A stretch of 64,000 nucleotides of DNA from Phoronis australis (Eukaryota; Phoronida; Phoronidae), in contig NMRA01000129.1 in NCBI GenBank assembly GCA_002633005.1, forward strand, positions 238,459-302,458, in the 5' to 3' direction. The notes beneath the pieces are model-generated. The model made no database searches, was not told the origin of the DNA, and worked only from the letters and a program-made list of their open reading frames with translations. Below are positions 1 through 10,804 of this stretch, one piece after another. A program made the position numbers and the translations under genes. The first letter of the stretch is position 1. Every line of letters begins with the position of its first letter.

Positions 1-1041
1 ATCACATAACCTAATATTATTTCTGAAGAGATTTCTGCCCTTACCGGCTATGTGATGTGGCCAACAGGTGACATGCAGACCAGACTTAAGAACGTTTTGC
101 GATCTATATTTCCACATAATTTGTTCGTATATCAATATGCATAATTCATCTTTCTGTGGTAGCATAATCATTTCTTGGCTGTTTTCTTGGGTCCAGATAA
201 TTTTGAAAGGTGTGTTCCCTGAACCCCAGTGTGGGGCAAACTGTGTAACGTAATACCAGTTCAGGGCACCTGGGAAAACAGGTACTTGAACAATATGTAC
301 TGGTGGGAAAGCTTTCTCTAGAACCATTCCCATTCATGAAGGCATTTTGTAGTCTGCTTGTTATGGAAGCAATTAATACCTTGAAACAGCCAAAATGTAC
401 GAAGATGGACAATCATTGATCAAAAAGATTTAGATAATGTACACGTAAGAGTATTTATATTAAATTGTACGCAACCATTTTGTGTGTCTGCTAACTGTCA
501 TACCAAAGGCACTTCAGTATAACTGTTAATTAAAACTTAATCTTCAGTTTGGTGCGCAATATGCACACGTGAGATTTTATTTCATCAGATCTATTTACTA
601 AAACAACTTTTCCAGAATTTTTATTTTGCTTTTAGCATACTTAGTATGTACAGCTGTCAAGAATATCTTTTGGTGGTGTAATAAGTCGCAAAAAAGGAAA
701 TTGACTATATTTGTTGTCAATTATTTGTGTCCTAAAATGAATTTTTTTTTAGCATAATATGTCAAAAGTAATCAGACAAAATACCATTTCTCTGTCATGA
801 CAATTAATGCCCTGGATAGCTAAAATGACTGACAATGATCTGTCATTACAGGAAATTTCTAATGACAGAATAGCATTTCCGCCCTTATTTAGTTCCCTTT
901 CATTTGTGATAATAAAGACTACTATGTTGATGAATCCTGCTTATGTACAGCCATCATGATGGGGAATTCCGAGTTATTTTGTCTGAGTGAATACTTTTGC
1001 ATGAACGATGTTCTAACCTGAATATTCACATTGTGCTGCAG
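1..1041. other. Intronic/upstream sequence of the first gene; no exon recognised
   Basis: The first coding exon I can support starts at 1042 behind a ctgcag acceptor and continues an open frame, so this stretch is probably intron of a gene that begins before the window. I see no coiled-coil-like open frame with splice sites here. Bases around 950-990 share a short phrase (gggaat..c.gt.attttgtctg) with 6440-6475, so part of it is a dispersed repeat. Confidence 0.5.
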
Positions 1042-1164
1042 GGACAGAGCCCAACTGAGTGAAGAAATAGGACATTACACCCGCCGTGTTACTGAGGACT
1101 ACGAAGAACTAGACAAGGTGTCAATCCAAGCTGACATGTGGCGCAGTAAATACCTGGCCAGCAG
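1042..1164 (+). CDS. Coiled-coil gene, internal exon a
   Basis: Acceptor ctgcag and donor ag|gtgggg. It codes for about 40 residues of charged helix (DRAQLSEEIGHYTRRVTEDY and onward) and ends in phase 2. It is the first exon visible in the window. Confidence 0.7.
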
Positions 1165-4066
1165 GTGGGGATGTACTCTAAAATTAAATTTGCAAGGTTT
1201 CAAATTCATTCGAGGAGGATTTTGAAACCTTTTGAAGAAGTCTCTCAGGAAATTGGCAGCGAAATTTCAGAGCTAAGCATTGCGATTAATTTTCAAAACA
1301 ATTAGTGCTGGTTTCCTTCTTAGTTTTCACCACAATTTTGTCAAATTTTGGCAAAGTCTGTTGCACAAAATAAACAATAGACTGAGTCCAAATTTGATTA
1401 AAAAATTCATCCGCCCAAGGTCGCCACAACACTGCCGCCTCCAAATAAAATGTGATGCCTGACATCAACAGATGAAGCAGACATGCTTATCTTTACAAAC
1501 ACTTATGTAGCAGTTGAGGAAAAAGTTTGTTTTTCTTGTTATTAATTGGTGGTCATCAGAGGTTCATCCAATACTTCAAAAAGAAGCTCATTTGAAATGG
1601 GTTTTCTGATTTCTGAGGGCATGCATGACCAATGACACCATACTGCGTTTTTAGGACCCCAAGTAAAATTGCAATTATAGTGTGGTATATTTCTGTGGAG
1701 ACCTGAGTTGGCAATGAAGATTATCGTATCTTGCATCTTATCTTAACTAACCTCTCTGTTCTGGACAGGCCAATGAGTCCCCAAGACTGAGTCAGGGTGT
1801 CCGTGTGGCCGCCCTGTAGATTAAGGCTCACTGGGCATCGGAAAGAACTTTGTCACTTCTACACACTCTAAGGACTCGCATTTACTTTCCCTTTGTGCCT
1901 GTTGCTACAAAAATTCTGCCATTATCGCGAAAAATGGGCTGCACGAATTTAAGTAGTGTAAGGATGTTGTTGTTTTTTTAGGGTAATGGTGGATGAACTG
2001 AGTGGTATGAAGGAGGTGTTACAGAAAACACTGGAGTCAAGTGAAGCTGCATTGATACAGATGATTGAAGAAAGGCATGAGGTGAACCGTATCATTGTGG
2101 AAACTTACGGGTATGTCGCTGCTCTCCTGGTGTTTTTGGAGTATGGTAAAATCATTATGATTTTGGACAAAAATAACGGCAAAAAACTCTACCTTTGGAG
2201 GTTAAATTCACACTAAAATCGCTTTTGCGATGTATTAGCCAATTGCAGAGATGAAATAATTGGTACCTAGAACAAAAGACGAAAATTGTTTGGTGTCAAT
2301 TTGCATTTTTACACACCTTGAAAAAGGGTTCTACTCTTAGACTAATAAATAATTAACGATTGTCCAAGAAATTGTTTTCCAACTGTTCGATGGAAAGTTG
2401 TTTTCCTCATTAAAACTATTTTATTCTAAACATAAATAGCTGGATTATAAATTCAGGCACTCAGGTCAACAAATCAAAACGGATGCTGACCGCAGCGTTC
2501 GAAATGCAGGCTGTCCCAGTGGCCCAGGGCCAGTGGATTTGCTGCCGGACCAGTGGATTTGCTGCCTGGCCAGTAAACTTTCACATGTTAAATAGCAGAA
2601 TATTTTAAGTTTTATTTAAATAGGAAAGACACCTGCCTTAATTTCTGCAAATGTCTGGCAGACAATGGTGAGAATTGGTGATTTGTAATGTGATCACTGG
2701 ATACAGTAATTTGTTTTATTGGTCTGGCCTAAATTGATAATGTCAACAAGCATTTTTTGTACATAAAACCGATAATGGCTCTTTAATGAAAAATGGTATA
2801 AAGTCAAAAGTCTATTTTCAGAAAATATGTACTACTTTTACTTGTAGCTAATTTCTTTAGTTTTCTAGATATTTGGCACAACACAAGGACTTGTCAATAA
2901 GGTCCTGCATAACCTTAGTAGTTACGTACTACGTTCTTTAGTCTTTGATTTTCCAGTTATCTCAACCACATGCGTGAAGCCTTTGAGCCTGCTAACGCCA
3001 CCTGTCCCATGCCTACAATCTCGTGCAATACTCTGATGTTAGCCGACTTGTGTAAAAACCAGGCTGAAAATATACACGTTAGACTGCTGCCTGGTGGGAA
3101 GTCGTCTCTGCCACACTATAGCAGATTTATCAAGTTCCAACCAAGTCAAGGAGAGACTATGGCACTTAAGGTAAACCCCATTTACCTATTTACAGCACAG
3201 TAAAGCTTCCAAGAGAAACTGTTAGCCAGTCTGTAACAGACATCCCGTAATTCCAAAAATTTACCATGCAACTCTTTGGCGTTGTGAGAGCATAAAGTCA
3301 ACTGTCACATGACCCGATTTCAAATTCTTGGTAGCAAAACGAGCAGATTTGGCAGCGACAAAATACAATTAATTTCTTTCATTCACGCACATTGTGAGAC
3401 CATGGATGTATGTGACAGCGTGAACAATTTGAATACATGTTAGTAGGGGTAGGGTCTTTTGGGTGAACCAACTTTTCCCAAATGGTCCTGATCGTTTTGA
3501 AGAATGTTTTTACACCATGTGATCTGAAGGTGCGTGACAGTTGTTCTGAAAGATTCTTGATGTAGGGATTGGATATGTATGGTTGTCTGAACACATACCT
3601 GTCTGTGTCCTGATCACGCTTGTGATGCAAAATGTCATATAACTGGAGTGAGATTGGCTCTGTCCTTTCTGCCACAAAGTATTGAAGTGAATGTACTCAG
3701 TGTCTCAACAATGAACTATTGCATGGTGTCTTGATGACACATGCCGTACTTTAACAGTTGATTGGTTGCCAAACTTGCCTTTGAAAGAAAAATGGTGTTC
3801 GGGGATGCTTTATTTTGTATTGTTTTGAGTAGTGCTGTTATTATTATTTTTACTATTACTATTGGTATCTCTGTGTTCTAAATGTCGACCTGTTATTCCA
3901 GATGGTCACTAAGCCAGGTGTGGTAACTGGCAATACTCACCCACCTGTCGGAAACATGCAGGTACCCTGTGTTGAGTCCATACCTCGATTTCATCCGTTG
4001 ACGCGATATGAGAACTTTACGATTTCTGGTTGCTCCAACTGCCAAGGAGAGGTCTTTGTTGTGTGA
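1042..4066 (+). CDS. 3' part of an unidentified coiled-coil protein gene (4 exons, 5' end missing)
   Basis: Four exons join in one frame: 1042-1164, 1982-2110, 2957-3170 and 3902-4066, with a TGA at 4064-4066. Acceptors are ctgcag, tttttag, ttttccag and ttattccag; donors are gtgggg, gtatgt and gtaaac. Junction phases are 2, 2 and 0 and all match. The first two exons encode charged, heptad-like sequence (LSEEIGHYTRRVTEDYEEL, then MKEVLQKTLESSEAALIQM), which I read as coiled coil. The last two encode a non-helical tail rich in Pro, Cys and Asn that ends SGCSNCQGEVFVV. No enzyme motif is visible and I do not recognise the family. The tail looks constrained because it is free of low complexity and carries a CxxC near the end. 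It could be a centrosomal, ciliary or adaptor protein, but this is a guess. The N-terminal exons lie before the window. Confidence 0.72.
1982..2110 (+). CDS. Coiled-coil gene, internal exon b
   Basis: Acceptor tttttttag and donor cgg|gtatgt. Phase 2 at both ends. Encodes VMVDELSGMKEVLQKTLES and onward to IIVETYG, a second helical segment in frame with the previous exon. Confidence 0.72.
2957..3170 (+). CDS. Coiled-coil gene, internal exon c
   Basis: Acceptor gattttccag and donor aag|gtaaac; ends in phase 0. It opens YLNHMREAFEPANATCPMP, which marks the switch from helix to a Pro/Cys-containing tail, and closes with QPSQGETMALK. Confidence 0.72.
3902..4066 (+). CDS. Coiled-coil gene, terminal coding exon
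   Basis: Acceptor ttattccag; 54 codons then TGA at 4064-4066. The C-terminus reads HPLTRYENFTISGCSNCQG then EVFVV. The Cys-x-x-Cys near the end could bind metal or form a disulfide, but with a single pair this is not certain. Confidence 0.7.
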   Translation: MVTKPGVVTGNTHPPVGNMQVPCVESIPRFHPLTRYENFTISGCSNCQGEVFVV

Positions 4067-4750
4067 GGGGCTCGCAATATAAGATATTACGTAGTTTACT
4101 AGTTCCTATTTTTGTTTAACACTATCAGTTTACATTGACTTTCTTAAAACTATCTTTTCTCGCGCTCATGTTATGGGTGGTATGTTTATATCAGAAAGGT
4201 GGTTTTTGTTTTGAGACACCTTCATTGTTAATCTTTTTATGTGAACCCATGGAGCAGTACCTTAGCAGAGACTAGATGACTCTGATCTATTCTGACACAT
4301 GATTAGTCATGGAGATGATGTCGAGTAACTTAGCAACAAAGGCAGGCCCTCCCAACAATTTCAAGGGCACAGATTAGTCCTCTGGTCGCAATAATTCTCT
4401 TATACTTATAATTCCATGTTGATGTCTGCTGGTCAGGTAATGGCAGCATATTTATAGTCTTGCTGTCCGAGTATCATCTCGTCATGTGACTTTTCAAATA
4501 AGGAAATCAATACAGTCGGGAACTTGACTGTATTTTAGGCTTGTACGAAACCGACTGCATGCTGGAGGCTGGAATTAGGCTGGTGAAGCTTTCTTGTCTA
4601 TGCAATGAAGTGTGAGAAATGGGCATTACTTTGAAACTACCAATGAATATGCTATATTTTCCTATATTACAAATGTTCAGTTGACTGATATTATTTTTTT
4701 TGGGAGTCGTTGGCAACTTCGTACTTTTGTAACATTTCACTTTTTCTTGG

Positions 4751-4756
4751 AATAAA
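4751..4756 (+). terminator. Candidate polyadenylation signal (AATAAA) of the coiled-coil gene
   Basis: First AATAAA I noticed downstream of the stop at 4066. It would give a 3' UTR of about 0.7 kb. The position is plausible; use is not proven. Confidence 0.35.
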
Positions 4757-5113
4757 ACAACACAATTATGAATTGAAAGTCATAGAGAGACCATGTTTCA
4801 GGTTTTTCTGTGTAATCTGTTGATCTGTTAAATGTTCAAAAGGAAAACAATTTTGTGTTCTCACACTTTTTGTACAATGTTTCGTCTGTGTCCTTTCTCA
4901 AATTAGAACGAAATGAGAACCATTTATTGCTGTGACCCAACTGTTATGCTCTCCAAATATCTCCTTACAAACTATAACTGAAATGATGCTTGACAATGTG
5001 TGGTTCTTGTGTGTTATACAAATAACGGGATGTGCAATGACACTTATTTCTTGTCGTGTGCCCCACATTTATATTATGTGATTTCACATTGTTGTCATCC
5101 TGTCTCAGTATCA

Positions 5114-5990
5114 CTCTACATCTCAAAACTCCCAGGTCAGATCTTTATGAAATTTGAGACAAGGGTGTAGGGCATGAATAGCGCAGTGCATGCCAGGGCC
5201 AAAGGGGCAGGGCTTTTCAATTGAATGTTTTTAGGGAAGAGTGTTTACAGAATCACTGGAGTACTCTCTAGTCGCTTATTTGATCTCAACAAGGGACTTT
5301 TTACTATTTTTGAAAGAGGAACATTTCCAGAAGATATGACCAATTAATGGATTTCAATGAAGCTTGATACAGGGATATCTGATAGCAATGTACCTGCACT
5401 AGTTACTTTCTTGGGCAGATTTGACCACTGGGGCATTTTGTCCGATTGTCTGGTTGCCACTGAATAGTTCAAAATCTCTGGTCGTGTTTTGAAGAAATTT
5501 GTCATATCTAGGGTGGTGTATGCCATTTTTGTGAGAAAAGTGTTTCTGTATCTGTAGAGAACTGACTGGCCGATTTCAATGAAACTTGATGCAGATGTGT
5601 GTGCATGATGGCAATGCATCGCCAGCAATCAATTTTCTAGTGATTTTGACCACTGCAACACCCTACAATGGCCATATTGTGGTCTTGACAAAGGGCTTTT
5701 TCAGTGCTTTTGAGTGGGTAGAGATTTTGTGGATTATATCTACAAAATGGGGTTGACGAATTACAATGAAGCTTGACACATAAGTATGTGACGCAATTGT
5801 TCTGGTACCAGTCGACTTGAGGGTTGATTTGACTACTGCAGCATTCCCTAGGGGTCGCTCTATTTTGGAGATGAAGGCAGCTACCAGTTTGAGCAGATTC
5901 TAACAAAAACTGTGTCTCCTATGTCAGTTAATGTCTATCTTTGTGTCCACCAAACCTCATGATTGTTCTTATGAAAGATGTACACTAGTC
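5114..5990. repeat. Old degenerate tandem-repeat element
   Basis: A phrase of the type gatttcaatgaa(g/a)cttgat(a/g)cag recurs at about 5350, 5572 and 5759, followed each time by a second shared phrase of the type gattttgaccactgcagcatt. The spacing is roughly 190-220 bp. Weaker relatives lie at about 5135 and 5920. Units have drifted a lot, so this is an ancient element. It resembles in style, but is not the same as, the tandem core at 38.2-39.2 kb. Confidence 0.6.
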
Positions 5991-6675
5991 CGACTATTGC
6001 AGCTACCACCCTGTGGTCAATTTGTTGTCTCCTTGTACTTTAGAAGCTGATAAGCACCCCTAGAAGTATAGTGTTTGCAATGTACCATGGGAGCATATTG
6101 CCCCTTTGCATTGTTCTGTTTTACATGTACACCTGAGGCTGAAACATCAAATTTAATATTGTGCATTGGAATACAATATAGGAAAAATGTAGTTAAAAAG
6201 ATTTGCTTTGATAATAATGTACGGTACAAGGCAGAAGTAATTAGTGATGGACAAAATGCTGTTTTCCATCTTGACGGAAAATTTTGTGAACAGCAAAGTG
6301 GCAGGTAATAACTATTATATGGGCACAGTTCTAATTGCAGAAAGGCTTGGCCACCTGTTAAGTTTTCTTTTAATCACCCTTCATTCTCTGTCATGAGAGA
6401 AGACTACTCGACTGTCTGTGAAATCAGCTTCCGTCCAACTGTCATGACGGGGAATACCAGTCATTTTGTCTGTACTTAATGATAGGCGATAGGAATTGAT
6501 TTATAAAGTAAATTGTGTGATGTTTAAGTACACCTGTGGTTTCATGAAGAGTGGCTTAAGAAATGTGGTCTTAGCTCCGAACAGCTATTTCTGAAAAATA
6601 ATCAAACCTCACTTGAGCAAAAGTGCATAGTCGCTGACCATATGCACACAACTGCTAGTTACTGAGATTATTTCT

Positions 6676-6750
6676 GTAAAGTATTTCTAGACTGTGATGC
6701 GCTCATTACGTGGCTAAATAGTTTTTCAGCAATTGTGAAGTGGGAACATC
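6676..6750. repeat. Dispersed repeat, copy 1 (others near 28990 and 29265)
   Basis: The block running from tttct-agactgtgatgcgctc to cagcaattgtgaagtg is shared, with scattered mismatches, with about 28990-29060 and 29265-29330. No terminal repeats or coding capacity were seen, so the class is unknown. Confidence 0.55.
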
Positions 6751-9022
6751 AGACCGAATTCCGGTCTTAAGTCTTAAGTCTGTTTCATAAGACACGCCCC
6801 ATATTGCTGCAAATTTTACTTCAATGACGATCTGTTGCTCTAGTCGTAGGAACTGGTTCCTAGTGTAGTCTGTCATAAATCGTCATGGTTACTTAGCAAT
6901 GTGTTTGCAATAGTTTTTGGAAGTTGGAACAGAGGCTTAGCAAATTTGTTTTTGAAATATATACAAATTTAGATTTATAAGCGACACAATTATCACCAGG
7001 AGACGAGTTGGTGTGGTAAAGACTGTGTTTTCGTTATTAACTATCGCCACGTTGTTAGATGAGACATTTAAAGATACTGTAATCCCGATTCTGTTAAAGA
7101 TAAAACGACCATTTACCACTTCAAAATCGATGTCAAATTGTTCTTTACTGGGATGAGTGATTAGTAATTTCTGTGTTTGCATAGACCATGCTGAGGGCAT
7201 GAAATGGCAAACCGTAACAAGCTAACTTGCAGAATGGACCCTGGGTTACTGTATAACCAATAGCGAACTGAAAGACAACGTTCTTTCCAGGCCCTGAATT
7301 TAATAACTTTAAGTTCGTCTAAGGTCTTAACCAAATGTTTTTTTTTGTGATGGAAGACGAATATATTGCCACCTACATGTACACTGAAATTCTCTCAATC
7401 TGACGTAAATTGATATTTAATTGTTTTGGGATACCAAAAGCGTAATCAAAATCAGTGCAGTCTAATCAACACTTCCGGTGGGAGAAAAGGTTTGACAATC
7501 CGACTTTACTGATTGGGTTGTGTAAAGCTTTAACTATGTTTAACAAAATGTTTCTACAGGGATTGTTTCAGATGTTGTTCTTTCGAAATGTCCTCTGGTT
7601 GATTGACGGTGTAATATTTTTTTAACTATTGGACGAACGTTATAAGCTATATAAACTACGACGGATGTCGGATATAAGCCCCAGTTTTGTTTCCATTAAA
7701 ATGAATTTTCCAATAAGCCTCGACCTACTGTGATCATCATCGGCAATTTCTCTTTGCTTCGGGCATTATCTAACCGGGTTTATGCGGGGGACAAAGCTAG
7801 CGGGTAAGGACTTGAAAGAGGCGATTTCCTCTTTTTTGGTTCCGATTTCCTTTTTTTAATTTCCAGTTACGTCTTTTTTTCAGTTCTTTTTTGTCATTAT
7901 TTTGACTTTATTCATGCAAAAACGTTTCTTTTATTAAAACTTTATAACACAAAAATTATTTCTATCACACAAGCCTGTTTATTTATGGAATGATACATCA
8001 CCTGGACACCGATTTTATTCCTCTTTTTTGTCATTGGTCATTACCAGCCCTGATTAACTTAAACTGCTATAAAAAGCAGCAAAGCATTATAATTGTTTTG
8101 CAGAATATGACTTTATCTTCACATGACACGAAATAGTCATTTACTATGAATATCCATTTGAATCGACTCGTTATGCGGTAAATCGGGATAATTCATTTGC
8201 ATATCTTTGGTGTTGCTCTAACTCAACGGTTAAGGTGAAGATAGTTGAGCGCGGACTGCTTTCCCTGTCACCCAAGCAGCTGAAGTCAATTTACTTTTGA
8301 CGTGCTTTGTGAACCGATCGAACACCCATTCCGGTTACTTTTTATGTTCTACATATTTATGGAATCATTAGTTCTTGAAAATGTGTAGTTTTTAACTTTT
8401 TCAAAAATCAGTTTTGTACTTTTTTGATAAGCGGGTTTGTTTATTGCATTTTATGATCCTGTTTGCAACGCTCTGTTAAGATTGTTCGTGGTTAATCGCT
8501 GACGAAATTAGACGCATCCGGCTTACCTGTAACATTGACCATAATCGTGGCCGGGTATCTATACCTCACGTGAAGTTGATGGCAGCACAATGTAACACGC
8601 TGACTTCTGTCTGGAGGCAATGTTTGGAGGGCATAAGTGGAGCTACGAGTCCAAACTGATATTTATGAGCTTGTGGCTGTTCGAGACAGGAAAGTGCTTG
8701 TTTACTTATTCATCCCTGTCACCTCTATGAACATGTTGAGTGCTGGTTTCAACATTTTAATGTTGAATATCATTCTGTCAAATTATACCGAGTTCAACAT
8801 CTATACACATTTATTCATTTTTTGGTTTCCTAAGTTAATTTAATATTTTATATTAGAAAAAATGGGCTGAAAATTAGTTAATGTTATTTTCGTTTTACAC
8901 TAAACTTCGTCCCTTTTCAGGGACCTGAAATGAGTCGTTTTTTCCTTAGGCAAAACGCCAAAAGTTGCTTAAGATGTGTTGAAATACTTTAACATCCGGT
9001 TGTGTTCTGCGTGTACTCACGT

Positions 9023-9122
9023 TAAACAGGCATGGATCTCGAAAGCTCGTCAAAATATCTTTTAAAAAATTCCTGACGAAAGTACCACCTCGCAACGTCT
9101 AGTACGGAGTAATTAACTTACC
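9023..9122 (+). repeat. Dispersed repeat with CTGACGA core, copy 1
   Basis: Shares with 14834-14935 the ordered phrases gttaaa.aggc, gaaagctcgt.aaaa, atatctttta, attcctgacgaaa, accacc, and a trailing attaactt-like end. The copies differ at many positions, so they are old. See the finding on the hammerhead-like core. Confidence 0.6.
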
Positions 9123-9774
9123 CTGTGAAGAAATTTCCAGAAAAAATCACAAAATTCACGATTATGGAAATATGCGCTTAGGAAAAACTCTGGTTACCAC
9201 AGACTTTCTAATCTCCCTCCCACTAATGATAAATGCGCGCATGTGCTCAGTCAGTTGCTTGACGTCGCTTGAGGTCAAAGGTCACATTTTCCACATAAGG
9301 GAAATGTGCTTAATGCCTATGTCTTGTCATAGCGGCCTTGTGAGAGAAAAATCGACGAAGTGGCGAGCGCTCAGTTGAATGATCGTTTTTCTTTTGAAAT
9401 TTGAAACGAAAAGAAAATGCTTTTGATATCAACAGAAATTAAAAATCTTTAGGAACAAACCCTAAAAATTCCTGGTTAGCAGCGGTTTGAATTCTGTTTC
9501 ATTGGCAGAGAACCTCTCAGTATTGCAATTTAGTCTTGTTTATTGCGTTCCAGGCCTCATTAAGGAAAATCGTATTTTATCAAAAGGTCTTCAATAAAAA
9601 ACATTTTATTTTTAATTTTGGATTTTGTGTTGAAAGGCATAAATAAGTTTTGTTTAAAAATAGTTCAAGAATTTCGTAACTAAAATGAAACAAACTGTGA
9701 TTGGCTTGATGAGGTATCCCAGCCGAAAAGCATTAGCTTCCGAACAAGACGATGACTCCATTTTAAACTCCTCA

Positions 9775-9902
9775 CCTACCCTCCATTTTACCCTGCAGTG
9801 CTACCCTCTCTTTTACCCTCCACTGTTACTCTCCATTTTCCGCACCGCAGCGCAACCCTCCTTTTTTACCCTGCAGTGCTGCCCTCTATTTTACCCTCCA
9901 AA
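9775..9902. repeat. Short tandem repeat, unit about 78 bp, CT-rich
   Basis: ttaccctgcagtgct(a/g)ccctct recurs at 9791 and 9869 inside a pyrimidine-rich block made of variants of ttttaccctcc. The open frames crossing it are by-products of the low complexity. Confidence 0.7.
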
Positions 9903-10582
9903 CCTCCAGATATTTCGTCCACTGATTGTGTCCAGACGTTGCTTCCATCGGGTCAGCACTTTACACTGCCATGTATTAGCCAGCGTGAATAAGAAATTTA
10001 TGAAATCACTACACAGATATTGAGAATTTGTTGTAGAAATTTAAGCTGAGTAAGTGTTTAATAGTAGCTGTTTAAAAACTGAGGATTTTTGTCATCATAG
10101 AAAGTAATTATCTTGTCATCGAGAATGTGAAACTGAATCCCAAACTTACATCAAATAATTGATTATAGTTATTAAGATATAATTAATCTGTGATTTTAGT
10201 TAGTAGTTTACCACGCTCAAGTTCATTAATTTATTTTTAGCTGAGAATTCGTGACTTGCGTCATACGTATGTACAGTAATTAACTTCATCGCTTTGTATT
10301 ATATAAATATGCATGTTGCCGGGCGAGAGTAAAAATCTCAACAACCATGTAACAGTTCCGTAGGTTCCGTCGGCATCCAAGTAAACATTTTAATCAAAAT
10401 CGATGTTGGGTAAACTGCAATATTTTCTCAGCATCCCCAAAAGTCTTAAAACATAGCCGTGTGATAGCACGAATGTTGGTTACAAATTTAAAAGATAGTC
10501 GTAATTTTCAATATACGCAAGTTTACGCCTAACAAGTGCCAACACCGCACGTTTTGAAGCGGAAGTTTGCATGAAAACTTAA

Positions 10583-10782
10583 TTTGTCAGAGCACTTATG
10601 TGAAAAGTATCGTTCAAGGACAAAATTCTGTTTGTCAGAGCACGTATGTAAAATGGTAGCGGTCAAAGCCGACAATCTCAGTTTGTCAGAGCAGTTATGT
10701 AAAAGGTATCGGTCAAGGCCGACAATCACAGTTTGTCAGAGCACGTATATAAAAGGTGTTGTTCAAGGCCGACAATCTCAAA
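10583..10782 (+). repeat. About 50-bp tandem repeat, four units, directly upstream of the GPCR
   Basis: Units begin tttgtcagagca at 10583, 10631, 10682 and 10732 (spacing 48, 51, 50). Each contains a tat(g/a)t(a/g)aaa element and a ggtcaa(g/a)gccgacaatc-like end. The fourth unit has mutated, or kept, a true TATA box and supplies the probable promoter of the GPCR. Confidence 0.88.
10746..10756 (+). promoter_or_regulatory. TATA box of the GPCR gene
   Basis: TATATAAAAGG matches the TATA consensus. About 34 bp downstream, 10778-10784 reads TCAAACC, a match to the initiator YYANWYY with A at 10780. This gives a 25-nt 5' UTR before the ATG at 10805. It is the main reason for preferring 10805 over the upstream in-frame ATG at 10733, which precedes the TATA box. 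Confidence 0.6.
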
Positions 10783-10804
10783 CCTTCATCAACAAGCAGA
10801 CGAC

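Larger units (their letters stand above)
5990..9770. other. Gene-poor intergenic sequence with scattered repeat fragments
   Basis: Open frames are short and lack convincing splice sites or codon bias. 6676-6750 matches the dispersed repeat seen at about 28990-29060 and 29265-29330 (shared end: tttttcagcaattgtgaagtg and similar). 9023-9122 matches 14834-14935. I see no gene. Confidence 0.55.

Noticed and set aside
10733-10804. Upstream in-frame ATG for the GPCR (351-aa version)
   Set aside because: It lies in the tandem repeat upstream of the TATA box; the ATG at 10805 gives a normal N-terminus with glycosylation sites.
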